Source: a virus. Taken from it: 34,961 bases of DNA. Within the stretch, counting starts at the first letter, position 1, and each line of letters opens with the position of its first letter. The notes under the pieces were generated by a model. That model made no database searches, was not told the origin of the DNA, and was given only the letters and a program-made list of their open reading frames with translations. Of this stretch, positions 1 to 6,118 are shown piece after piece. The translations under genes and the position numbers were made by a program. The stretch is from the IMG/VR virus record IMGVR_UViG_3300023180_000191, positions 1 to 34,961 of that record. One strand, given 5' to 3'.

Positions 1-1317
1 CAGCGGACAGTCAAAGAAGCCGGTGACGGAACTACCACGGCTACGGTCCTTGCTGAAGCCCTTATCAAAGAAATATCTAAAGCTACAAGCAAAGGCGTTA
101 CTATACGTAGCGTAAAGGACGAGGTGAATGCAGCTTTACACGAAGTAATAGACTATTTAGAGGCTATCGCCGTAGAGGTTGATGGAGACATGCTTAAAGC
201 AGTTTCTTCTATCAGCTGTAACAACGACGAAGAGCTCGGAGCTATTATCGCTGAGGCCTACGAAAAGGTAGGTAAGAACGGTGTCGTACTTATGGAGACG
301 AGTGAAACTGAAGACACGTACGTAGACGTCGTTGATGGCGCGCAGATTGACTGCGGCCTTACATCCCCACATTTTGTTACAAATACGGAGAAGCACATTG
401 CAGAGCTGGACAACCCATATGTCTTAACTTGCATGTCTGAGATACCTAATATTCGCAAGATCCAAGGTATATTGGAGCATGTTATTAAGAGCAATCGGTC
501 ATTACTTATCGTCGCTCCAGTATCACAGCAAGTAAAGAGCGCTTTGCTTATGAACAAGGTTAAAGGCAATATCAAGGTCAATATTATCGACCCGCCTGGC
601 TTTGGTCCAACAAGAAAAGACGCTATAGAAGACTTAGGCGTACTCACTGGGGCGACGGTATATAACGAAGAGCTTGGAGATGATTTAGATCTCATGAATG
701 TAGACGGTCTTGGTGTCGTAGAGAAGGCGGTGACAGATGATAAGACCACTGTGCTTACATTAAACGACATGACTAACGAGCTTGAAGCTAGGCTTGATGA
801 GCTGCAGGGTCAAATAGCTAAAGAGAAAAATGGATATATCAAAAAGAAACTCGAGCAACGATTGGCTACTCTTTCTGGTAGCGTTGGCGTTATTCGCGTT
901 GGTGCTGGCTCCAAGGTTGCTTTAAAAGAGAAGAAGGATAGGGTGGAGGATGCTATATACGCAACTAAGGCGGCTTTAAAAGAAGGTATCGTACCAGGCG
1001 GCGGCGTGGCATTACTGAACGCATCGAAAGAGATGAATGTGCGATCAGTTGGAGCTGAGATTTTATCTTCGGCTATTAGAGCACCATTCTACACTATCAT
1101 GACTAATGCTGGCTACGATTTAGACGGGTTGCCTGATACTAAGGGTATAGGTGTGAACGTGGTAACTGGAGAAGAGGTTAATATGGTTAATGACGGGATT
1201 GTAGACCCAGTGCTTGTGACCAAGACGGCTCTTAAAAACGCAGTGAGCGTCGCTTTAACTATCATGTCAGCTGATTGTGTAATATCAAATGTAAGAGTAA
1301 ATGAAGGCGATAAATAA
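1..1317 (+). CDS. groEL: Phage chaperonin GroEL (Hsp60), 5' partial
   Basis: The frame is open from base 1, so the 5' end is outside the window; an internal ATG at 124 is not the true start. The ATP-binding signature GDGTTTATVLA starts at base 22, with the Asp matching E. coli D87 at 25-27. The nucleotide-pocket motif DRVEDA (Asp at 949, like D398), the PGGGVAL motif and the Asp of VDPVLVTK (1204, like D495) are all present, so ATPase residues look intact. In the apical domain the substrate/GroES-binding position Y199 is Leu and Y203 is His, while F204 is kept (GLTSPHF). The C-terminus ends soon after the ISNV segment, so the Gly-Gly-Met tail of bacterial GroEL is missing; the 438 visible residues match roughly E. 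coli position 79 onward. It should form a folding ring, probably for phage proteins, with the GroES encoded just downstream and overlapping it. Confidence 0.96.
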   Translation, partial: QRTVKEAGDGTTTATVLAEALIKEISKATSKGVTIRSVKDEVNAALHEVIDYLEAIAVEVDGDMLKAVSSISCNNDEELGAIIAEAYEKVGKNGVVLMETSETEDTYVDVVDGAQIDCGLTSPHFVTNTEKHIAELDNPYVLTCMSEIPNIRKIQGILEHVIKSNRSLLIVAPVSQQVKSALLMNKVKGNIKVNIIDPPGFGPTRKDAIEDLGVLTGATVYNEELGDDLDLMNVDGLGVVEKAVTDDKTTVLTLNDMTNELEARLDELQGQIAKEKNGYIKKKLEQRLATLSGSVGVIRVGAGSKVALKEKKDRVEDAIYATKAALKEGIVPGGGVALLNASKEMNVRSVGAEILSSAIRAPFYTIMTNAGYDLDGLPDTKGIGVNVVTGEEVNMVNDGIVDPVLVTKTALKNAVSVALTIMSADCVISNVRVNEGDK

Positions 1318-1558
1318 CTATGTTGTAATAGAGAAGATTAAGCAATCTGAAAAGAAAATCGCTGGTCTCATCGTTACGCAATCCACCGACACCGAGGCTG
1401 CAATATCTAGAGGTAGAATTATAAGCAGACCTGATGAGTTCGGTAAACTAGAAGAAGGCAGTGTCATTAGGTACTTAACTGGTGCCGGATGGGATATAAG
1501 CCACGAAGAAAAAGTTTATCGAGTAATTAGAGTGGGTGACATTGTAGTAATTGAATGA
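1301..1558 (+). CDS. groES: Phage co-chaperonin GroES
   Basis: This 85-residue protein has the GroES barrel pattern: an N-terminal VVIEKI strand, a mobile-loop-like segment with IAGLIVT matching the GGIVL of bacterial GroES, a central GRIISRP strand, and a closing VGDIVVIE-type strand. Bacterial GroES is about 95-97 residues, so it is slightly short. It starts 17 bases inside the end of groEL in another frame, which implies translational coupling. The gene order groEL-groES is the reverse of the usual bacterial groES-groEL operon. Its job would be to cap the phage GroEL ring, comparable in role to T4 gp31. Sequence similarity is low but the neighbour makes the call firm. Confidence 0.88.
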   Translation: MKAINNYVVIEKIKQSEKKIAGLIVTQSTDTEAAISRGRIISRPDEFGKLEEGSVIRYLTGAGWDISHEEKVYRVIRVGDIVVIE

Positions 1559-1995
1559 GAATCACTGTAGATGACATCAAGGACGCGAAGCTATTTAAAT
1601 ACTACAGATTAGTACGAAAATGGGCTTGTAAGCAGAATAACTTGAAAGACGCGGATTTAGAATTATTGATATATTTAAACGCATTAGAGCGCTTTACAAG
1701 GGATGATTTTATCAATGGTGTATATGCTTATTCATGGGATAAGCAGCGTTGGGAAAGATTACGAAAAGATGGATGGATAGATGTTTGGCGTCACAGGAAC
1801 AGGACAACAATCATGTACTCAGTTTACAAAACCTCGTTTAAGTGTAATCATCTTATAAGTAGAATATACAGGATATTGCTTGGTGAAGAGGATATACCTA
1901 TGACACAAGCCAATGTATTCTACAAAGACAAGTCCTACACGGACAAGGTAATGAACAAAGCTATCGACGATATGATCAAAGATCCCGATAGGTAA
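1555..1995 (+). CDS. Conserved phage protein, winged-helix-like
   Basis: This 146-residue protein starts at an ATGA overlap with the groES stop, so it is probably translated by reinitiation. The middle resembles a winged helix: a helix containing DLELLIYLNAL, a second helix after RFTRDDF, a recognition-like helix with RWERLRKDGWID, then a basic, beta-like wing (RHRNRTTIMYSV). The C-terminal third (YRILLGEEDIP then a helical DKVMNKAIDDM) is typical of a family I recall from Bacteroidota phages, where it has no assigned function. A DNA-binding role, possibly transcriptional, is inference from the fold pattern only; a structural role is the alternative because it sits in a late operon. Confidence 0.72.
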   Translation: MRITVDDIKDAKLFKYYRLVRKWACKQNNLKDADLELLIYLNALERFTRDDFINGVYAYSWDKQRWERLRKDGWIDVWRHRNRTTIMYSVYKTSFKCNHLISRIYRILLGEEDIPMTQANVFYKDKSYTDKVMNKAIDDMIKDPDR

Positions 1996-2006
1996 AACAA
2001 GTAATC

Positions 2007-2180
2007 ATGGCATATAAGCAACCGACCAACAGCTTCAAGAAAATGGCTCAAAGAGCTTACAGACTTGAAGACAAGATGGAAAAAGCCCACGATAAGGGCA
2101 AGTACGGCAAGCGTGACCGTATTGGTAAGCGGCTTTCAAAAGTCGAGAGTAAAATGAGAGGAGGTTGCTGTGGCTATTAA
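2007..2180 (+). CDS. Small basic hypothetical protein
   Basis: A 57-residue frame (ATG 2007 to TAA 2178-2180) fills the gap between the winged-helix-like gene and the holin. It is strongly basic (many Lys/Arg), predicted helical through its middle (AYRLEDKMEKAHDKGKYG), and ends in a CCGY tail. Its last 11 bases overlap the start of the holin gene, and it encodes the holin's ribosome-binding site within its own codons. No family recognised. The tight fit between two genes supports it being real. Confidence 0.62.
   Translation: MAYKQPTNSFKKMAQRAYRLEDKMEKAHDKGKYGKRDRIGKRLSKVESKMRGGCCGY
2159..2164 (+). promoter_or_regulatory. Strong Shine-Dalgarno for the holin GTG start
   Basis: AGGAGG lies 5 bases before the GTG at 2170. 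It fixes this non-ATG start for the holin. Strong SD sites are scarce in this window, so its use for a rare start codon on a lysis gene is notable. Confidence 0.75.
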
Positions 2181-2583
2181 CGGTATAGTAGGGTCATTGT
2201 TCGGTAAAGTTCTTGAAAACGCCGACGACATACTCGACGCCGTTATCACAACGGATAAAGAACGTGAAGAAGCTAAGCTATCGCTTAAGAAGGTACTACT
2301 CCAAGCGGAGAAAGAAGCTTTCGAGCAAGAAGTCCAGGACAGAATCAGCGCTAGAAATCTTTATCAAGACGACGCTATTATTCAAAAAGTTCTCGCGACG
2401 TTATTCACGGTAGCTTACTTCGGTCTCACGTACGTTATGTTCCAATATTTTGTGTTGAACACGGTTGATTTAAGTGAATATGAAATTGGTTTTATATCCA
2501 CTGTGTTCGGCGCTATGAGTGCAAAAGTAAACACCATCATCGACTTTTTCTTTGGTGGATCATCAAGTAAAAACAATAACTAA
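2170..2583 (+). CDS. Holin, 3TM/GTA-type family
   Basis: This 137-residue protein has an amphipathic N-terminal half with the DRISAR motif at about 57-62, a hydrophobic segment at about 72-96 (LATLFTVAYFGLTYVMF), a second at about 104-128 (IGFISTVFGAMSAKV), and a FFFGGSSSK tail. The DR-SAR motif and the F-G-S-S ending match the holin family first described from gene transfer agents (Holin_3TMs). It would oligomerise in the inner membrane and form holes at the end of infection. The start is GTG at 2170, supported by AGGAGG; there is no good ATG nearby in frame. No endolysin is visible in the window, so the rest of the lysis cassette is presumably upstream or elsewhere. Confidence 0.83.
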   Translation: MAINGIVGSLFGKVLENADDILDAVITTDKEREEAKLSLKKVLLQAEKEAFEQEVQDRISARNLYQDDAIIQKVLATLFTVAYFGLTYVMFQYFVLNTVDLSEYEIGFISTVFGAMSAKVNTIIDFFFGGSSSKNNN

Positions 2584-2598
2584 TTTTATTTTATTATG
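2581..2598 (+). promoter_or_regulatory. AT-rich TATTTTATT leader and start codon
   Basis: An 18-base string, TAATTTTATTTTATTATG, ends with the ATG of the next gene. The identical 18 bases recur at 11094-11111, and a close variant precedes 8437. There is no Shine-Dalgarno here. AT-rich leaders without SD are typical of Bacteroidota translation initiation; a promoter function is also possible. Confidence 0.55.
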
Positions 2599-2865
2599 TC
2601 TAAAACAATTGAATTAAACACCGAGGCGGAAAAGATCACTGAACAGGAGTTGAAAGAGCTCCAAGGAGCTGTTAACAGGGTTAACGGACTTCAGTTTGAA
2701 ATCGGTAAGATTGAAACGCAGAAGCACGCTGCATTGCACGCGTTTGCTCAAGCTAATGATGAGATTATATTGTTGCAAAACAAGCTGCAGGAGACCTACG
2801 GCACCTTCGATGTGAGCTTGACCGACGGCACGATTACTCGTCCGGAGGAAAAAGATGAAGAATAA
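2596..2865 (+). CDS. Small coiled-coil conserved phage protein
   Basis: This 89-residue, acidic, mostly helical protein has a heptad-like stretch from ITEQELKELQGAV through FEIGKIETQKHAAL to NDEIILLQNKLQETYG, then a short beta-like end (TFDVSLTDGTI) and a charged tail. Similar small proteins occur upstream of the terminase in other marine and Bacteroidota phages, without known function. It begins after an AT-rich leader and not an SD. Its end overlaps the following gene by 11 bases. A role as an assembly or structural adaptor is only a guess. Confidence 0.7.
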   Translation: MSKTIELNTEAEKITEQELKELQGAVNRVNGLQFEIGKIETQKHAALHAFAQANDEIILLQNKLQETYGTFDVSLTDGTITRPEEKDEE

Positions 2866-3079
2866 TATAATTCGTAAGATCACAATAGGTAAAGACTACA
2901 AGCATGACTCTATGCACTATGCCGTTGGGCAAGAAGTCTATGGTGGTCATAAAATTTGCGATATAATCGAGGAAGAAGATAAGTACAGCGTTTTTATTAA
3001 GAAAGACGACATGGTTATACCATGGAAGGACTTTAACAAAAACATGGCTATATCTATTGAATACAACTTAGAATACTAA
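2855..3079 (+). CDS. Small conserved Bacteroidota-phage protein
   Basis: A 74-residue, beta-rich protein. Recognisable features are the N-terminal RKITIGKDY, the MHYAVGQEVYGGHKI segment, and the C-terminal WKDFNKNMAISIEYN. I recall this pattern from hypothetical proteins of Bacteroidota phages, with no function assigned. GGAGG at 2844-2848 lies 6 bases before the ATG, giving good support for the start inside the end of the previous gene. It shares one base with the next start (TAATG). Confidence 0.7.
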   Translation: MKNNIIRKITIGKDYKHDSMHYAVGQEVYGGHKICDIIEEEDKYSVFIKKDDMVIPWKDFNKNMAISIEYNLEY

Positions 3080-3684
3080 TGAAGTCTCCTTACGATTACG
3101 TAATAAAACCTGTTGGGGATAGATATAACAATAAGGTCCAAGTCGATCCCGGCAAGGACCTTATTTTAAATACAGAAATATCTAATCATCAATACATCAA
3201 TAGGGTGGCTGAAATAGTTTCAGTTCCTATATTGAAGGCCACACATTTACGGGTCGGGCAGAAGGTGGTTGTCCATCATAACATCTTTAGAAGATGGTAC
3301 GACATCAAAGGCCGCGAAAGAAATTCAAGATCTTTCTTAGCAGAAGATAAATACATAGCTCATGAAGAGCAGGTGTATATGTACGAGGATGATGGTAAAT
3401 GGAAATGCATGCCGGGATTCACTTTCGTAAAACCGTTTAAATCCAAAGACGAACTAACCACGGATACTGAACAGCAACTTAAAGGCGTCGTAGTGTATAG
3501 CGACGGCGTTCATAAAATTGGTTCGGTTGTAGGCTTTAGACCAAATATGGAGTTTGAATTCGTACTAGGTGGCAATAGGCTATACAATATAGATAATAGA
3601 TTTATAACGATAGACTATGGACATAAAACAGACGAAGAGGAATATAATCCGCGCTGGGCAGAAAGCAGTGGACGAGTTAATTAA
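3079..3684 (+). CDS. Tandem GroES-like (co-chaperonin-like) protein
   Basis: This 201-residue protein is not a classical GroES but shows its barrel rhythm twice. Copy one (about 40-105) runs RVAEIVSVP, then HLRVGQKVVVHHNIF, a basic loop, and ends EEQVYMY. Copy two (about 135-180) runs LKGVVVYSD, then a gap, MEFEFVLGG, and ends in YNIDNRFITIDYG. In both, a GxV strand, a 'VGQ-VVVHH' strand and a final 'Y-I---I' strand match the order in the GroES encoded 1.5 kb upstream. I recall related proteins in flavobacterial phages, usually unnamed. The fold and any link to the phage GroEL are inference. It starts with a one-base overlap and overlaps the next gene by 68 bases. Confidence 0.68.
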   Translation: MKSPYDYVIKPVGDRYNNKVQVDPGKDLILNTEISNHQYINRVAEIVSVPILKATHLRVGQKVVVHHNIFRRWYDIKGRERNSRSFLAEDKYIAHEEQVYMYEDDGKWKCMPGFTFVKPFKSKDELTTDTEQQLKGVVVYSDGVHKIGSVVGFRPNMEFEFVLGGNRLYNIDNRFITIDYGHKTDEEEYNPRWAESSGRVN

Positions 3685-3892
3685 AGTGGCTGAAGAGGCT
3701 ATCGTTGATTCTGACGATGATATTTCAGCTGACAGACTCAAGAATGCTGCCGCCACGAAGAAGCTTGCTATCTTCGATGCGTTCGAGATCTTAGCTCGGA
3801 TACAGGAAGAAGAGGCTATGCTTAATGAAGAAGAAAGACCAAAAGAAGACAAACCTGTGTTTCGAGGGTTTGCCGAAGGTAGATCTAAATAA
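3617..3892 (+). CDS. Small helical protein, candidate small terminase
   Basis: A 91-residue acidic helical protein directly before the large terminase. The central part (KKLAIFDAFEILARIQEEEAML) and the end (KPVFRGFAEGRSK) match a small protein commonly found immediately upstream of TerL in Bacteroidota phages. The position is that of a terminase small subunit, which recognises phage DNA, but no helix-turn-helix is evident, so this stays a candidate. The ATG at 3617 gives a 68-base overlap with the previous gene; GTG at 3668 or 3686 would remove most of the overlap and is a real alternative. Its stop shares one base with the terL ATG. Confidence 0.66.
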   Translation: MDIKQTKRNIIRAGQKAVDELIKVAEEAIVDSDDDISADRLKNAAATKKLAIFDAFEILARIQEEEAMLNEEERPKEDKPVFRGFAEGRSK

Positions 3893-6117
3893 TGTATAAG
3901 CAAGACTTAGTAAAAGTTATAGAGCCTATTAGGCTTAATACTTTAAACAGGCTTAATAAGAGTAAGAGCTGGGCTTACGGATATAACAAAGAACACGACG
4001 TAGTGGTTATATCTAAAACCGGTCAAATAGGTGAGGTGCTAGATATACAAGGCTTACATATAGCCTTGCCTCTAGCGCCTAAAACCGTATACACCCGTAG
4101 CAAAAATAAAAAAGAGCAGAAGTGGGAGCAGTTCCCTGAAAATCCTGCATTTAAGAATATTAAAACAGTATTCGACTGGCAACAGTTTCCAGAAGAGTTT
4201 CAAGAAAGACATTACGCTTATATAGATGAAGAATTTAGACGTAGAGAAGAAGGGTTTTGGTTTGCCAATAATGGGACACCCACTTGGATACCTGGGTCTT
4301 ACTATATGTATCTCCAGTGGAGCAAAATTGACGTTGGCGCTCCTGACTTCCGCGAAGCGAACAGGTTGTTCTTTATTTTCTGGGAAGCGTGCAAAGCTGA
4401 TTCTCGGAGTTATGGTATGTGCTATCTAAAGAACAGACGATCTGGCTTCTCTTTTATGAGCTCAGCTGAAACCGTTAATTTAGCTACTCTTGCAAGTGAT
4501 TCTAGATTTGGTATCCTATCCAAGTCCGGAGGTGACGCTAAAAAGATGTTCACGGATAAGGTAGTGCCGATAAGTTTGAATTACCCGTTCTTTTTCAAGC
4601 CGATACAGGATGGTATGGACCGTCCTAAGTCGGAGCTTGCGTATCGTGTTCCAGCTAAAAAATTCACTCGAAAGAAGATGAAGGAAAAAGATGCTGTTGA
4701 CGACGTGCAGGGTCTTGACACTACTATCGACTGGAAAAATACTGGAGACAATAGTTATGATGGTGAAAAGCTAGCACTTCTTGTACACGATGAAAGTGGC
4801 AAGTGGGAGAAGCCAGACAACATCAAGAATAACTGGCGGGTAACTAAAACTTGTCTTAGACTTGGTAGCCGAATAGTCGGTAAGTGCATGATGGGTTCTA
4901 CGTCGAACGCTCTTGATAAGGGTGGTCAGAACTTTAAGGATATGTACTACGATTCTGACGTCACTAAGAGAAATAGAAACGGTCAGACGAAGTCTGGCCT
5001 TTACGCGTTATTCATACCCATGGAATGGAACTATGAAGGTTTTATCGATGAGTATGGGTATCCTGTTTTTGAAACGCCTGAAGTTCCTTGCAAAGGACCG
5101 CACGGCGACGATATAGATTATGGCGTCATTGATCACTGGGAAAATGAGGCAGAAGGCTTGAAAGACGACCAAGACGCTTTGAATGAATTTTACAGGCAGT
5201 TCCCTCGCACTGAGGAGCACGCCTTTAGAGACGAGACAAAAAATAGCTTGTTTAATCTTGTAAAGATTTACGAGCAGATTGATTATAACGAAGGAAATAG
5301 AAACTCTAATGTTCTTACCACTGGTAATTTCCAATGGATGAACGGCGTAAAGGACACAATGGTTATATTTAACCCTGACCCTAATGGCAGGTTTAAAGTT
5401 AGTTGGGTTCCAAACGTGCAGATGCAAAATAGAGTTATACTTAAGAATGGAGTGAGGTATCCTGGTAACGAACACGTGGGGGCATTTGGGTGCGACTCGT
5501 ACGATATATCTGGAACCGTAGATAATAGAGGATCAAAAGGTGCTTTGCACGGCTTAACCAAGTTTTCCATGGAAGACGCGCCTGCAAATACCTTCTTTTT
5601 AGAGTATATAGCAAGACCACAAACCGCTGAGATATTTTTTGAAGACGTGTTAATGGCGTTGGTATTTTATGGTATGCCATTGCTGGCTGAGAACAATAAA
5701 CCTAGACTTTTGTATTACTTGCGCAGACGAGGATATAGAGGCTTTAGTATGAATAGGCCAGACAAGGTGTGGAATAAGTTGTCAGTAGCCGAAAAAGAGG
5801 TTGGAGGTATACCAAACTCTAGCGAAGATATAAAACAGGCACACGCGGCCGCTATTGAAATGTATATTAATGACCACGTCGGTTTGACTGAAGATGGATA
5901 TGGTACTATGTATTTTAATGATACGTTAAACGATTGGGCAAGATTTAATATAAACCAAAGAACCAGGCACGACGCTTCTATTAGCTCAGGCTTAGCTATT
6001 ATGGCTTGCAATAGACAGTTATACGCCCCAAACCAGGATCGCGAAAGAGATCCGCTCAACTTAACCATATCTAAATATAATAACACTGGAACGACATCAA
6101 GATTAATAAAAGCATAA
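3892..6117 (+). CDS. terL: Terminase large subunit (TerL)
   Basis: This 741-residue protein is the DNA-packaging motor: an ATPase followed by an RNase-H-like nuclease. The Walker A region is atypical, LKNRRSGFSF with K180, R183, G185 and S187, lacking the classical GKS/T. Walker B is LLVHDES (D300, E301), and the coupling motif is MGSTSN shortly after. The nuclease acidic residues are in FGCDSYD (D535/D538), LLAENNK (E600) and RHDAS (D694). It cuts concatemeric genomes and threads DNA through the portal encoded next. The length is at the upper end of the family but usual for Bacteroidota phages. The ATG shares a base with the previous stop. Confidence 0.95.
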   Translation: MYKQDLVKVIEPIRLNTLNRLNKSKSWAYGYNKEHDVVVISKTGQIGEVLDIQGLHIALPLAPKTVYTRSKNKKEQKWEQFPENPAFKNIKTVFDWQQFPEEFQERHYAYIDEEFRRREEGFWFANNGTPTWIPGSYYMYLQWSKIDVGAPDFREANRLFFIFWEACKADSRSYGMCYLKNRRSGFSFMSSAETVNLATLASDSRFGILSKSGGDAKKMFTDKVVPISLNYPFFFKPIQDGMDRPKSELAYRVPAKKFTRKKMKEKDAVDDVQGLDTTIDWKNTGDNSYDGEKLALLVHDESGKWEKPDNIKNNWRVTKTCLRLGSRIVGKCMMGSTSNALDKGGQNFKDMYYDSDVTKRNRNGQTKSGLYALFIPMEWNYEGFIDEYGYPVFETPEVPCKGPHGDDIDYGVIDHWENEAEGLKDDQDALNEFYRQFPRTEEHAFRDETKNSLFNLVKIYEQIDYNEGNRNSNVLTTGNFQWMNGVKDTMVIFNPDPNGRFKVSWVPNVQMQNRVILKNGVRYPGNEHVGAFGCDSYDISGTVDNRGSKGALHGLTKFSMEDAPANTFFLEYIARPQTAEIFFEDVLMALVFYGMPLLAENNKPRLLYYLRRRGYRGFSMNRPDKVWNKLSVAEKEVGGIPNSSEDIKQAHAAAIEMYINDHVGLTEDGYGTMYFNDTLNDWARFNINQRTRHDASISSGLAIMACNRQLYAPNQDRERDPLNLTISKYNNTGTTSRLIKA

Positions 6118-6118
6118 T

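Noticed and set aside
258-770. Long open frame on the minus strand inside groEL
   Set aside because: It lies antisense to a well-supported gene, has a Ser/Thr-rich composition typical of reverse-strand shadows, and matches no family.
124-1317. GroEL as a complete gene starting at ATG 124
   Set aside because: The frame is open to base 1 and the essential GDGTTTATVLA motif lies upstream of that ATG, so the gene is truncated by the window edge.
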